DNA from: an uncultured Clostridia bacterium
Lineage (GTDB): Bacteria; Bacillota; Clostridia; Oscillospirales; Ruminococcaceae
Assembly: GCA_947631445.1 (NCBI GenBank)
Contig: CANRLN010000001.1
Coordinates: 1 to 64,000 of the forward strand
Direction of reading: 5' to 3'
DNA: 64,000 nucleotides
Every line of letters starts with the position of its first letter. Positions within the stretch are counted from its first letter, which is position 1. This document shows positions 1 to 8,159 of this stretch, piece by piece. The notes under the pieces are model-generated. The model searched no databases, was not told the origin of the DNA, and saw only the letters and a list, made by a program, of their open reading frames with translations. Position numbers and translations under genes: made by a program.

Positions 1-141
1 GTCTGCTCCTGTGCGACTGGATTTTCTCTTGGTTTTCTTTGCCTTGGTGTCTGCTCCTGCCCAACTGGATTTTCTCTTGGCTTTCTTTGCCTTGAGGATT
101 GCTCCGCTTGATTTTGTCTTGGTTTTCTTTGTTTTGGTTTC
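1..141 (-). repeat. 48-bp in-frame tandem repeat
   Basis: Units at 1-48 and 49-96 differ at few positions, and a third unit at 97-141 is shorter and diverged. The period is a multiple of three, so the repeat encodes a repeating basic peptide in the zinc-ribbon protein. More units may lie beyond the window edge. Confidence 0.8.
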
Positions 142-335
142 TGACCATTTGGTTTGTCTGCCGTCTGTTGCGATACTCTTACATTTGGAGCAGAACGGCG
201 TTTTCTCGGTTGAGCAGGTTTATTCTGTTTTTTTCGCTGGGTCGTTTGGGGCAAACCAGTAACCACCGTGCCACATTTTGTGCATAAAACAGCGTCGTCC
301 TCAAGCGGACAACCGCAATATCTGCAATATTTCAT
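1..335 (-). CDS. Zinc-ribbon protein with basic repeat tail (C-terminus cut by window edge)
   Basis: The reading frame opens with ATG at 335 behind a GGTG ribosome site and stays open to the window edge, so only the first 111 codons are seen. Residues 4-22 contain CRYC..CTKC, a CxxC-x10-CxxC zinc ribbon. From about residue 35 the protein is rich in Gln, Lys, Arg and Pro and becomes a 16-residue repeat (RQRKPRENPVxQEQTP) encoded by 48-bp tandem units at 1-48 and 49-96, with a degenerate unit at 97-141. It lies 42 bp downstream of murC on the same strand. Zinc-ribbon starts of this kind are common on otherwise unrelated small proteins, so no function is assigned. The opposite-strand open frame here is only a mirror of the repeat. 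Confidence 0.75.
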   Translation of the reverse strand, partial: MKYCRYCGCPLEDDAVLCTKCGTVVTGLPQTTQRKKQNKPAQPRKRRSAPNVRVSQQTADKPNGQKPKQRKPRQNQAEQSSRQRKPRENPVGQEQTPRQRKPRENPVAQEQ

Positions 336-377
336 TTTGTTTTCACCTTTTTAATTTCTTTATATTTATCAATTATA

Positions 378-1805
378 TTATTTATATTCTTTTGCAAATC
401 TCTTTGCAAGCTTATAAACATCTCCGCAACCCATTGTTATAACAAGGTCGCCCCCTTGAACATTGCTTTTTAAATAATCTATAATATCCGAAAAATTCTT
501 TTCTTTTTGCTGTGCCGTTTGTGCGTCCACAATTTCATCGGGATAATCAAACCAAACGCAACCGTCAATTTTCTTTCCAAGGTTACGGGTATATGTCTTG
601 TTAATATTTTTCTCACGACTTCCCATAATATCGGTTAAAACCACCTTGTCGGCAATGCTTAAAGCCTGCACAAATTCGTCCATAAGAATTTCGGTTCGAC
701 TGTAGGTAAACGGCTGGAACACCGCCCATACCCTATTAAAATCAAGAGTTTTTGCTGCGGTAAGGGTAGCGGCAATTTCGGTCGGGTGATGTGCATAATC
801 GTCCACTATTGTAACCCCTTTGACCGTGTCAATTTTTTCAAATCTTCTTATTGCTCCAGCAAAGCCCGCCAGTCCCTGTTTAATCTGCTCAAAGCTTACA
901 CCAAGATAATCCGCACAGGCACAAGCAGCAAGAGCGTTAAGAACATTATGTTTTCCCGCTACAAATATTGACAAATCCCCTTTATATTCGCCCTTTACAT
1001 ACAGTTCAAAACAGGTTTCAAGACCCTTTGTATATTTGATTTTGCCCATATAATTATTATTTTCGCCAAAACCAAAGGTAATTTTAGGTTTGTCGACATT
1101 TTCCACAGCCTTTAAAGTATTTGCATCATCGCCATTTATAACAAGGCAGTCGGTCGCCTTGTTTGCAAATTTATTAAACGACTTAATAATATTGTCAAGA
1201 TTTTTAAAATAGTCTAAATGGTCCTCATCAATGTTTAAGATAACCGCAATATCGGGAAAAAGCTTAAGGAAAGTATCCACAAATTCGCAGGATTCGCAAA
1301 CCATAATGTCAGAACTTCCCGAACGACCACTACCGCCAATAAGTGGCAGTTTTCCACCGATAAAACAAGAAATATCATAATTGTTTTGTACAAAAATTTG
1401 GGTAAGCATTGATGTAGCGGTTGTTTTGCCGTGGGTTCCACTTATGCAGACGGCTTTGTTATACCAGCCTGTAACAATTCCAAGCAGGTCTTTTCGCTCT
1501 ATGGTCGGAATATCGCTTTGTTTGGCGGCAACAAGTTCGGGATTATCTGGCATTATAGCGGCGGTATACACAATAAGGTCAGCACCATTGATATTTTCGG
1601 CTTTCTGTCCCATAAACACTTCAATGCCCATTTTTCTTACCGCATCGAGAGTTTCGGTTTGGTTGTTGTCCGAACCGCTAATTTCAAATCCTTTGGATTT
1701 CATAATTTGTGCAAGCGGATACATTCCCGAACCGCCAATACCAATCATATGAATATGTTTTTTGCCCTTTAAAATATCCCCTGTTACATTTTCCGAAATA
1801 ATCAT
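378..1805 (-). CDS. murC: UDP-N-acetylmuramate--L-alanine ligase
   Basis: Cytoplasmic ligase that adds L-alanine to UDP-MurNAc with ATP, the first step of the peptidoglycan stem peptide. The 475-residue product has the Mur ligase layout: an N-terminal Rossmann domain with IGIGGSGM at residues 21-28, the ATP-binding GTHGKTT at 123-129, the central domain with LNIDEDHLDY, and a C-terminal domain with VDDYAHHP. The length is normal for MurC. The ATG at 1805 follows AAGGAGA. A divergent promoter toward this gene lies at 1928-1956. It is not in a dcw cluster; its downstream neighbour is the zinc-ribbon gene. Confidence 0.96.
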   Translation of the reverse strand: MIISENVTGDILKGKKHIHMIGIGGSGMYPLAQIMKSKGFEISGSDNNQTETLDAVRKMGIEVFMGQKAENINGADLIVYTAAIMPDNPELVAAKQSDIPTIERKDLLGIVTGWYNKAVCISGTHGKTTATSMLTQIFVQNNYDISCFIGGKLPLIGGSGRSGSSDIMVCESCEFVDTFLKLFPDIAVILNIDEDHLDYFKNLDNIIKSFNKFANKATDCLVINGDDANTLKAVENVDKPKITFGFGENNNYMGKIKYTKGLETCFELYVKGEYKGDLSIFVAGKHNVLNALAACACADYLGVSFEQIKQGLAGFAGAIRRFEKIDTVKGVTIVDDYAHHPTEIAATLTAAKTLDFNRVWAVFQPFTYSRTEILMDEFVQALSIADKVVLTDIMGSREKNINKTYTRNLGKKIDGCVWFDYPDEIVDAQTAQQKEKNFSDIIDYLKSNVQGGDLVITMGCGDVYKLAKRFAKEYK

Positions 1806-1927
1806 AAAAACAATCTCCTTAAAATTATTATACTTAAAATCACTATATTTTATAATTCCAAATTTTTCATTTTAAATTATTAATTTTTGGTTATATATTT
1901 TGGTTTTGTATTTTAGTTCTATATTAT

Positions 1928-1956
1928 AGTATACTATATTATTTTCATATTGTCAA
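1928..1956 (-). promoter_or_regulatory. murC promoter
   Basis: On the minus strand TTGACA (1951-1956) is separated by 17 bp from TATACT (1928-1933). It lies in the 351-bp gap between the divergent murC and tatD; apart from the two promoters I see no other element in that gap. Confidence 0.7.
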
Positions 1957-2090
1957 GCATTTATAAATCAGTTCTTGTCATATCTGAAAAAATTCATTTT
2001 ATTAATATCCGGTGTTGTGCATTATGTTCAAAAATCAATCTTGAAAGTTAGAGAGTATTAACAAGTAAAAATATTTTCTTTAAAAAACTC

Positions 2091-2119
2091 TTTACAAATT
2101 GAAAAAATTATGTTATAAT
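2091..2119 (+). promoter_or_regulatory. tatD promoter
   Basis: TTTACA (2091-2096), a 17-bp spacer and an extended -10 TGtTATAAT (TATAAT at 2114-2119), about 38 bp before the tatD start. Confidence 0.75.
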
Positions 2120-2156
2120 AATTAAAGATAATGCTAAACTTAATTTAGGAGAACTT

Positions 2157-2939
2157 ATGATTGATAAACCTATGATTTTTGACAGTCATTGTCATTATGA
2201 TGATAATGCTTTTGATAGCGACCGACAAACGCTTATACCACAACTTTTTTCAAAAAGCGTTGACAAGATGATGCACGCTTCCACCGATATAAATTCTGCA
2301 AAATTCGGAATTGAAACAGCTGGTAAATTTGATAATTTTTATACCTCGGTTGGACTTCACCCCGAAAACCTCGATGGACTTTGCAAGGATAATATTGATG
2401 ACTATTTGAAAAATCTGTTTTCACTTTGCAAACATAAAAAGGTTAAGGCAATTGGTGAAATTGGTCTTGATTATCATTATGAGGGTTTTGATAGAGAATT
2501 TCAGATGCTTGTGTTTGAGAAACAACTTCAGATTGCAAAGGATTTGTCACTGCCGGTTATAGTTCACAGCCGTAATGCAACCGAAGATACAATGAATATT
2601 TTAAAGCATTATCAACCAAAAGGGGTTATGCACTGCTTTAGTGGCTCTGCCGATACGGCAAATGAAATTGCAAGCCTTGGAATGTATATAGGCTTTACCG
2701 GCGTGCTTACCTTTAAAAACGCTAAAAAAGCTCACAAGGCTTGCACAGTAATGCCAATTGACAAACTTCTTTTGGAAACCGACTGCCCATATATGGCTCC
2801 TGAACCCTTTAGGGGAACACGTTGTGACAGCTCTATGATAGAAAAAACGGCAGAGGCTATGGCAAAGGATAAACAAACCACACTACAAGATATTTTAAAA
2901 ATAACCAACGAAAATGCTTGTAGATTATTTGATATATAA
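2157..2939 (+). CDS. tatD: TatD family metal-dependent hydrolase / DNase
   Basis: A 260-residue TIM-barrel amidohydrolase of the TatD family (YcfH/YabD), a metal-dependent 3'-5' DNase or phosphoesterase in the cytoplasm. Visible metal-site motifs are FDSHCHYDD near residue 9, GEIGLDYH near 102, VIVHSR near 135, HCFSGS near 160 and LLETDCPYMAPEPFRG near 205. The ATG at 2157 follows AGGAG at 2147-2151. It is followed closely by a glycosyltransferase gene. In related genomes a radical SAM protein is found next to TatD; here the likely partner is about 9.4 kb away at 11604-12203 on the other strand. Confidence 0.93.
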   Translation: MIDKPMIFDSHCHYDDNAFDSDRQTLIPQLFSKSVDKMMHASTDINSAKFGIETAGKFDNFYTSVGLHPENLDGLCKDNIDDYLKNLFSLCKHKKVKAIGEIGLDYHYEGFDREFQMLVFEKQLQIAKDLSLPVIVHSRNATEDTMNILKHYQPKGVMHCFSGSADTANEIASLGMYIGFTGVLTFKNAKKAHKACTVMPIDKLLLETDCPYMAPEPFRGTRCDSSMIEKTAEAMAKDKQTTLQDILKITNENACRLFDI

Positions 2940-2959
2940 ATTTATTGGGGGAAAACAAA

Positions 2960-3916
2960 ATGGCAGAAATTTTATATTTGGTCATTCCTTGCTACAATGA
3001 GGAGGAAATGTTGCCAATAACCGCTAAAGCTTTGGTTTCAAAACTAAGCTCACTTATGGACGAAGATTTAATTTCACCACAAAGTAAAATTATGTTTGTT
3101 GACGATGGCTCAAAGGATAAAACATGGGAAATAATTGAAAAGCTTCACCAGCTTAGCGAGGTTTTCACAGGAATTAAACTTTCGAGAAACAGAGGACATC
3201 AAAATGCCCTTCTTGCTGGTCTTATGACCGCTAAAAAATATTGCGATATTACCATTTCAATGGACGCAGATTTACAGGACGACATTGATATTATCGATAA
3301 AATGCTTGAAAAGCGTTCAGAGGGGTGTGAAATCGTTTACGGGGCAAGGGATAACCGTGACAGCGACACCAAGTTTAAGAAATTCACCGCCGAGGGCTAT
3401 TACAAAATGCTTGAAAAAATGGGTGTGGAGGTAACTTATAATAGTGCCGACTGCCGTCTTATGAGCAAAAGAGCATTGGAGGGACTGGAGCAGTTTAAAG
3501 AGGTCAATCTGTTTTTGCGTGGAATGGTTCCAATGGTGGGATACAAGAGTGATGTTGCAACCTATACAAGGCACGAAAGACAGGCAGGCGAATCCAAATA
3601 TCCGCTAAAAAAAATGCTTGCATTTGCTTTTGAAGGTATAACCAGCCTTTCCACAAAGCCAATAAGATTTATCACAAGCCTTGGATTTTTGCTTTTTGTG
3701 GTAAGCATTGGAATGCTTATCTATTTTGTAACAACCAAAATATGCGGAAAAGCCGTGGAAGGCTGGGCATCAACCGTTGTTTCAATTTGGGCAATTGGCG
3801 GACTTCAACTTCTTTCAATAGGCGTTGTCGGCGAATATATCGGCAAGATTTATCTTGAAACAAAAGCACGCCCAAGATTTATAATTGATATAAATCTTGA
3901 GGAGGAAAATAATTAA
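2960..3916 (+). CDS. GtrB/DPM1-like glycosyltransferase family 2 with two C-terminal membrane helices
   Basis: This 318-residue enzyme probably transfers a sugar from a nucleotide donor to undecaprenyl phosphate at the inner face of the membrane. The GT2 domain shows VIPCYNEE, FVDDGSKDKTW, the metal-binding DADLQDD and a later RHERQAGESKYPL segment. Two hydrophobic helices follow at about residues 235-255 and 270-295, the layout of GtrB/YkoT proteins. I place the start at ATG 2960, with GGGGG at 2947-2951 as ribosome site; a TTG five codons earlier would overlap that site. It sits 20 bp behind tatD and probably shares its transcript. The final sugar acceptor cannot be inferred. Confidence 0.85.
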   Translation: MAEILYLVIPCYNEEEMLPITAKALVSKLSSLMDEDLISPQSKIMFVDDGSKDKTWEIIEKLHQLSEVFTGIKLSRNRGHQNALLAGLMTAKKYCDITISMDADLQDDIDIIDKMLEKRSEGCEIVYGARDNRDSDTKFKKFTAEGYYKMLEKMGVEVTYNSADCRLMSKRALEGLEQFKEVNLFLRGMVPMVGYKSDVATYTRHERQAGESKYPLKKMLAFAFEGITSLSTKPIRFITSLGFLLFVVSIGMLIYFVTTKICGKAVEGWASTVVSIWAIGGLQLLSIGVVGEYIGKIYLETKARPRFIIDINLEEENN

Positions 3917-3921
3917 GTAAT

Positions 3922-4131
3922 ATGTATAAATATGAAATTATTATTTATTGGAATGCAGAAGATGAAAGCTATATTGCAGAAGTTCCCGAACTTGCTGGGT
4001 GTGCTGCGGACGGTGAAACATTAGTAAAAGCAGTTGAAAATGTCTATATAGCTATATCTGAATGGATTGAAACCGCAAAAATATTAGGCAGAGATATTCC
4101 AGAACCTAAAGGCAAACTTGCATACGCATAA
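3922..4131 (+). CDS. HicB-like antitoxin domain protein (orphan)
   Basis: A 69-residue protein matching the HicB N-terminal fold: residues 3-40 hold YEIIIYWNAEDESYIAEVPE followed by LAGCAADGETLVKAVENV, the typical partly degraded RNase-H-like beta-beta-beta-alpha-beta pattern. HicB proteins normally neutralise the HicA RNase toxin. No HicA-like small basic ORF is seen on either side, so this is either an orphan regulator or a stand-alone domain. The C-terminal DNA-binding domain of full-length HicB is absent. The start 6 bp after the glycosyltransferase stop suggests co-transcription; the ribosome site is weak. Confidence 0.7.
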   Translation: MYKYEIIIYWNAEDESYIAEVPELAGCAADGETLVKAVENVYIAISEWIETAKILGRDIPEPKGKLAYA

Positions 4132-4169
4132 AACATTATAAATTTTAATATTTAAATCAAAGCAATCAA

Positions 4170-4200
4170 CCGAAAAACGGCTTTATAAACCGTTTTTTGG
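4170..4200 (+). terminator. Intrinsic terminator after the HicB-like gene
   Basis: Inverted repeat CCGAAAAACGG / CCGTTTTTTGG with a 9-nt loop, ending in a T-rich right arm. Confidence 0.65.
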
Positions 4201-4245
4201 AGAAATAATAAATTAAAAAAATTAAATTTTAAGGAGATTTTTATC

Positions 4246-4779
4246 ATGGCACAGAAAAAAGTTATAACAAACCCCGAACTTGTTGAAGCAATTGAAGAAC
4301 TTCGTCAAACAAGCCAGCCTCAGCAGGCTCTTAACAACCTTATCAACCGAGCTTTAAACGCAACTTTCCTTGTTCCTGCAAAGCTTGAACAAGAAGAAGG
4401 AATGGTTGAGGGAGCAGACGGCAAACTTGACTTTGAACAGCGTACAACCAAAGCACATTTTATGCTCCTCAAACATCAGAGTGGCGGTTCTTACTTCCCT
4501 GCTTTTACAGATATGGAAGAATATAAAAAGCTTAAAAGTGCTGACGAGGGCGGTTTTACCCCTGTTGCTCTTACATTCTTTGACCTTGCTGGCATGAGCG
4601 AAAAGGCAGGCGGAGAGGATAGACTCGAAAAGGTGGAAGGATTTGTTATCAATCCTATTACTCACAACTATCCATTCACCAACGAAAGACTTGCTCAGAT
4701 TCGTGAACTTCTTATGAAGGTTCAGAAAGCTCAGCAGGAAGGCAAGGTAATCAACCCCGATGGTTCGGTTGACGAATAA
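4246..4779 (+). CDS. SseB N-terminal domain protein
   Basis: A 177-residue cytoplasmic protein with an SseB-type domain. It opens with a helix containing NPELVEAIEELR and ALNNLINRALNATFLVPAKLE; the middle has a repeated strand pattern (FMLLKHQSGGSYFPAFTDMEEY, then DRLEKVEGFVINPITHNYPFTNERL). In enterobacteria SseB affects serine metabolism and stress responses, but Firmicutes members have no settled role. AAGGAG lies 11 bp before the ATG and a strong terminator follows, so it appears to be a single-gene unit. No membrane segment or signal peptide is present. Confidence 0.75.
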   Translation: MAQKKVITNPELVEAIEELRQTSQPQQALNNLINRALNATFLVPAKLEQEEGMVEGADGKLDFEQRTTKAHFMLLKHQSGGSYFPAFTDMEEYKKLKSADEGGFTPVALTFFDLAGMSEKAGGEDRLEKVEGFVINPITHNYPFTNERLAQIRELLMKVQKAQQEGKVINPDGSVDE

Positions 4780-4810
4780 TTTTGGGCTTTAAACAAGCTT
4801 TAAGAAAATA

Positions 4811-4842
4811 TTCTCCGCTTTTTTGCGGGGAATTATTTTTTT
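4811..4842 (+). terminator. Intrinsic terminator after the SseB-like gene
   Basis: TTCTCCGC (4811-4818) pairs with GCGGGGAA (4825-4832) and is followed by a T-rich run. Confidence 0.8.
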
Positions 4843-4847
4843 GCTTG

Positions 4848-4895
4848 CCCTGCCCAAGGCGGAGATACACTACAAATATAAAAATATATATGAAA
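4848..4895 (+). repeat. Interspersed hairpin element, degenerate partial copy
   Basis: CCCTGCCCAAGGCGGAGATA followed by CACTACAAATATAAAAATA matches the right half of the full elements at 8160-8287 and 20961-21084 (GCGGGGAAACACTACAAAT...). The left arm is missing. Confidence 0.5.
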
Positions 4896-4933
4896 AGTTT
4901 ATAAAAAATTAATAAAATATTAATAATTTTCCC

Positions 4934-4962
4934 TTGACAAGGCGACTGTTTTATGATATAAT
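4934..4962 (+). promoter_or_regulatory. rplJ-rplL promoter
   Basis: Consensus TTGACA (4934-4939), 17-bp spacer and extended -10 TGaTATAAT (TATAAT 4957-4962). It is the strongest-looking promoter in the left part, as expected for ribosomal protein genes. Confidence 0.9.
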
Positions 4963-4969
4963 ATAAATA

Positions 4970-5090
4970 CATTCGTATCTAAAGACAGCAGGTAGCTTTA
5001 AAGCATAAATCCCGCCGAGGACAGGAATTTGTATTTTTGTGCTAATTCACCGCTGTTTTTGGACTGTGTCTAAAACGGTGGTTTTTTTGA
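4970..5090 (+). ncRNA. Ribosomal protein L10 leader (attenuator)
   Basis: The 5' leader of rplJ carries the conserved L10-leader pieces: AAGACAGCAGGTAGC near 4981 and TAAATCCCGCCGAGGACAGG near 5008. It ends in a hairpin whose arms are CACCG (about 5048) and AAAACGGTGG followed by seven Ts, an intrinsic terminator. In this RNA family the L10(L12)4 complex binds the leader and promotes termination, giving feedback control of the operon. The assignment rests on motif and position before rplJ. Confidence 0.85.
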
Positions 5091-5133
5091 TACGATTTTG
5101 TGTATTAAACAAAAAAAGAGGTGAATTTTTACA

Positions 5134-5643
5134 ATGGCAAGCGAAAAGATTTTGCAATCCAAAAAAGCAAGAGTTGAAGAACTCGTAAATTTGCTTAAAA
5201 ATTCTGCAGCAGGTGTTCTTGTTGATTATAAGGGCATTACTGTTGAAGAAGACACAAAGCTCCGTAAGGAACTTAGAGAAGCTGGCGTAAACTATTTCGT
5301 TGAAAAGAACTCTCTTTTGAGATTTGCTCTTAAGGAGGTTGGTCTTGACGAAATCACTGGTGTTCTTGAAGGAACAACTGCTATCGCTATTGCAAACGAA
5401 GACCAGACAATCGCAGCAAACATTCTCGGAAAGTTTGCAGACACAAAAGAAACCTTTAAGCTTAAGGCTGGTTTTATTGGCACAGAAGTTTACGACGAAG
5501 CAGGCGTTACAGCCCTTTCCAAAATTCCTTCCAAGGAAGTACTTCTTGCACAGTTGGTTGGTTCTCTCCAAGGACCACTTCAGAAATTTGCTGCTGCTAT
5601 TCAGGCAGTTGCAGACAAGAAAGCAGAAGAAGAAACTGCTTAA
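5134..5643 (+). CDS. rplJ: 50S ribosomal protein L10
   Basis: L10 forms the base of the ribosomal stalk and carries the L7/L12 dimers. The product has 169 residues, normal length. It starts with a helix containing LQSKKARVEELVNLLKN, then the globular core (VLVDYKGITVEEDTKLRKEL, FVEKNSLLRFAL) and ends in the alpha-8 helix that binds L7/L12. Ribosome site GAGGTG lies upstream. It is co-transcribed with rplL behind an L10 leader. The usual rplK-rplA upstream and rpoB-rpoC downstream are not in this window. Confidence 0.97.
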   Translation: MASEKILQSKKARVEELVNLLKNSAAGVLVDYKGITVEEDTKLRKELREAGVNYFVEKNSLLRFALKEVGLDEITGVLEGTTAIAIANEDQTIAANILGKFADTKETFKLKAGFIGTEVYDEAGVTALSKIPSKEVLLAQLVGSLQGPLQKFAAAIQAVADKKAEEETA

Positions 5644-5725
5644 TTGCTTAGGGCTTTGCTCTTGATTTATGGCAATTGGATTTTAAAAAACTTAAATTTA
5701 AAATTATAAAAAGGAGATTATTATC

Positions 5726-6094
5726 ATGGCTTCAGAAAAAATTACAAAATTTGTAGAAGATATTAAAACACTTAGCGTTCTTGAGCTTTCCGAGCTTGTA
5801 GAAGCAATTCAGGAAGAATTTGGCGTATCTGCAGTTGTAGCAGCAGCTCCAGCAGCAGGCGGTGCAGCAGCAGCTGAAGAAAAGACTGAATTTGACGTAA
5901 TCCTCGCTTCTTTCGGCGATTCTAAGATGAACGTAATCAAGGTTGTTAAGGACGTTGCTGGTCTTGGACTTAAGGAAGCTAAGGCTCTTGTTGAAGAAGC
6001 TCCTAAGGCTATCAAGGAAGGCGTTTCCAAGGCAGAAGCTGAAGAACTCAAGGCTAAGCTTGAAGAAGCTGGTGCAACAGTTGAAATTAAGTAA
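5726..6094 (+). CDS. rplL: 50S ribosomal protein L7/L12
   Basis: Stalk protein that recruits and stimulates translational GTPases. The 122-residue product has the N-terminal dimerisation helices ([19 protein letters not shown]), an Ala/Gly-rich hinge at about residues 37-52 and the highly conserved C-terminal domain ([36 protein letters not shown]). AAGGAGA precedes the ATG by 9 bp. A strong terminator follows, so the operon ends here rather than running into rpoB. Confidence 0.98.
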   Translation: MASEKITKFVEDIKTLSVLELSELVEAIQEEFGVSAVVAAAPAAGGAAAAEEKTEFDVILASFGDSKMNVIKVVKDVAGLGLKEAKALVEEAPKAIKEGVSKAEAEELKAKLEEAGATVEIK

Positions 6095-6134
6095 TTTCGT
6101 TTACTTAAATTGATTGTTTGATAAAAAAATATTT

Positions 6135-6170
6135 ATCCCCTTTGCATTTTTGTGCAAAGGGGATTTTTGG
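6135..6170 (+). terminator. Terminator of rplJ-rplL
   Basis: A 12-bp stem, ATCCCCTTTGCA with TGCAAAGGGGAT, six-nt loop, followed by TTTTT. Confidence 0.92.
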
Positions 6171-6174
6171 TTTA

Positions 6175-6253
6175 TATATAATGTTCCCTCGCCGTAGGCG
6201 AGAGAACATTTGAAATTTTTTAAATAATTTTATCAACGCAAATTGAACAGACC
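6175..6253 (-). repeat. Interspersed hairpin element (core plus one arm)
   Basis: The core palindrome ATGTTCCCTCGCCGTAGGCG..GAACAT spans 6181-6209. The distal arm at 6235-6253 reads, on the minus strand, GTTCAATTTGCGTTG, the same end motif as in the other long copies. Confidence 0.7.
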
Positions 6254-6261
6254 TAAAAATA

Positions 6262-6675
6262 TTAATATCCAAGTTTTTTAAGCTGTTCTTTTTTTCTTTT
6301 TTCAAGCCCGCTTTCTTCAGACTCGGGAGCATTCTCAATTTCAGGCACTTTGGGAAAACTCTCACCTGTTTGCTGTTCGGCATCGGATTTGTTCCAACGC
6401 TTGTTGGCAGCCTCCGACCTTTTTTCGCAGATATCCTCCCAACGCTCGCCATCGGTTTGTATTGCATTGCTCATAATATTAAAAGCAACCCTTGCAGCAC
6501 CGTTTTTAAATATAGGTCGCTCGCCTCTTTTGGCAAATGCAAACAAAGCACGAAACAGCTGACCTATTTCTTCATCACTCCCCAGCTCAGACAAAATGCT
6601 TTCCCAATCTTTATATATAGCAAAACTGCTTTTGTCGGTTTTAAAATCCCTTTTGTGTGTTTTGTCATTTCGCAT
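6262..6675 (-). CDS. DUF6291 domain protein
   Basis: A 137-residue hydrophilic protein. The N-terminal two thirds match the DUF6291 pattern (FAIYKDWESILSELGSDEEI, then GQLFRALFAFAKRGERPIF and a segment ending in ERWEDICEKRSEAANKRW). The tail is acidic, then Lys-rich, and probably disordered. Proteins of this family are often encoded beside replication genes of phages and integrative elements; their function is not known. GAGGGA precedes the ATG. Here it stands alone, converging on the rplL terminator and 166 bp from a tRNA-Pro gene, so it may be a relic of a mobile element. No integrase is visible. Confidence 0.72.
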   Translation of the reverse strand: MRNDKTHKRDFKTDKSSFAIYKDWESILSELGSDEEIGQLFRALFAFAKRGERPIFKNGAARVAFNIMSNAIQTDGERWEDICEKRSEAANKRWNKSDAEQQTGESFPKVPEIENAPESEESGLEKRKKEQLKKLGY

Positions 6676-6796
6676 AAAAAATTCCCTCTTAGTCGTTAAT
6701 CACGATTTTTATTTTATTATATCATAAATTGCCTTAAAAGTCAATATTTTTTAAGCAAACAGCGGACGAATATTGCCCAAAAAAATGACAACAAAA

Positions 6797-6835
6797 CCCT
6801 TGATTACGAAACTTAACATAATCAAGGGCTTTTTA
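6797..6835 (-). terminator. Terminator near the tRNA-Pro gene
   Basis: CCCTTGATTA (6797-6806) pairs with TAATCAAGGG (6819-6828). T-runs are present on both strands, so it can terminate the tRNA transcript on the minus strand. Confidence 0.75.
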
Positions 6836-6840
6836 AAGCA

Positions 6841-6914
<74 letters not shown>

Positions 6915-7099
6915 CAATAAGACAATTATAATTTAGAATTTAATTATAGCATATATATATTTATTTTTTATTAATATTATATATATATATTGTAAATTAA
7001 AATATCATTCGTTTTTGATTTTAATAAAATAATACAAAAAATACTTTTGCTATGGTTTCCCTAACAAAAAAGCAAAAACATTGTATATATTATTCATTT

Positions 7100-7237
7100 T
7101 GTATTTATAGTATCTATAATATTTCCCCGCTGTAAGCGGGGAAAACAAAGATATTTTTATTATCGCTAAAGGCTTTATCGCCTTAAGATTTTTTGAAATA
7201 TTAAAAAAGTTTTCTAACAATGCAAATTAAAAAGTCC
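7100..7237 (-). repeat. Interspersed hairpin element, long copy with internal insertion
   Basis: Core TTTCCCCGCTGTAAGCGGGG..AAAA at 7122-7145. The end motif AATTTGCATTGTTAG (minus strand) lies at about 7214-7228. About 25 extra bases forming a small hairpin (AAAGGCTTTATCGCC region) separate core and arm. Confidence 0.65.
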
Positions 7238-7240
7238 TTT

Positions 7241-7909
7241 TTAAATCTTGCCAAGATTTATACGCTTGTGATTTTTGGCAAAACTTGCAGGCATTGCAAT
7301 TGTATCCAGTTTCTTTTGGGCAGGCAAAACACGGCAGATAATATTAAATGCAAAGTATCCTACAATACCACCAAGTGTGTTTAAAATCAGGTCATCAACA
7401 TCAAAAAGTCTGTAAGGACGTGGATATATAAAATAAAGTCCAGAAAGCTGGGTCAGTTCAAAAAACAAACTGAAGCAGAAAGAGAAAACGGCAGTTTTGC
7501 AAAAGTTATTTTTAAAATAATATCTTTGATAAAAACCAAAAGGAACGGTAAGCAAAACATTAAATACTATCTGCAAGCATACAAAACTTTTAAATGCAGG
7601 AAAATATGTAGCAGGGTTTGAAAGTACAAATCCAGATTTGTCAAGAAAATCGCTTACAAAGGCAAACGGATGAAGTTGCATTGTGCCGGTGGTAAGAGAT
7701 GCAACCGTTTCAATGCTGGGAAGTGGAAGGATTACAGTAAAATATGCACAAATGCTATAAAGCACAAAACTTAAAAAAACAAACATTTTGTAAAAATTTA
7801 CGGTTCTATATTTCTTATATTGCACTGCACAAAAAAGACTTGCAACCAATGGCGAAATGAGTGTGAAAAAAACTATTCCTTGTTTAATAATTCCAATATA
7901 CTTAATCAT
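7241..7909 (-). CDS. VanZ family membrane protein
   Basis: A 222-residue integral membrane protein with about five hydrophobic helices. The VanZ signature is in the second half: NVLLTVPFGFYQRYYF, then FSLFFELTQLSGLYF, then RLFDVDDLILNTLGGIVGY. VanZ confers low-level teicoplanin resistance in one element, but most chromosomal relatives are of unknown role, probably cell-envelope related. GGAGAG lies upstream of the ATG at 7909 and a promoter of its own is at 7960-7988. It is not close to the VanY/Ddl genes, 15 kb away. Confidence 0.85.
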   Translation of the reverse strand: MIKYIGIIKQGIVFFTLISPLVASLFCAVQYKKYRTVNFYKMFVFLSFVLYSICAYFTVILPLPSIETVASLTTGTMQLHPFAFVSDFLDKSGFVLSNPATYFPAFKSFVCLQIVFNVLLTVPFGFYQRYYFKNNFCKTAVFSFCFSLFFELTQLSGLYFIYPRPYRLFDVDDLILNTLGGIVGYFAFNIICRVLPAQKKLDTIAMPASFAKNHKRINLGKI

Positions 7910-7959
7910 TTTTAATACTCTCCTAAAATTTTAATTCGCTTAAGCTTTAGTATGTTTAT

Positions 7960-7988
7960 ATTATACCAAACAAAAATTTTTTTCGCAA
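7960..7988 (-). promoter_or_regulatory. Promoter of the VanZ-family gene
   Basis: Minus strand TTGCGA (7983-7988), 17 bp, TATAAT (7960-7965). It lies in the 479-bp divergent gap toward copA; the rest of that gap is filled by two interspersed elements and the copA promoter. Confidence 0.6.
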
Positions 7989-8123
7989 TTCATTTGACTT
8001 ACATTTTGGGGTTTTGGTGTGACAATTTTGTAATATGATTGAAATATTGCTATAAAATCAAAATAATTATTGTATTTTCTTCAACTATAAACAGGGAAAT
8101 GCTTAATATAAACAATATTTTTG

Positions 8124-8150
8124 TATTTCTCCGCTGTTGGTGGGGAAATA
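8124..8150. repeat. Interspersed hairpin element, core only
   Basis: TATTTCTCCGCTGTTGGTGG..GGAAATA is an imperfect version of the central hairpin. It lies directly next to the full copy at 8160-8287. Confidence 0.5.
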
Positions 8151-8159
8151 ATATAAATA

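Noticed and set aside
11-262. Plus-strand open frame rich in Leu/Phe at the left edge
   Set aside because: It is the mirror of the 48-bp repeat in the minus-strand zinc-ribbon gene, which has a start, ribosome site and Cys motif.
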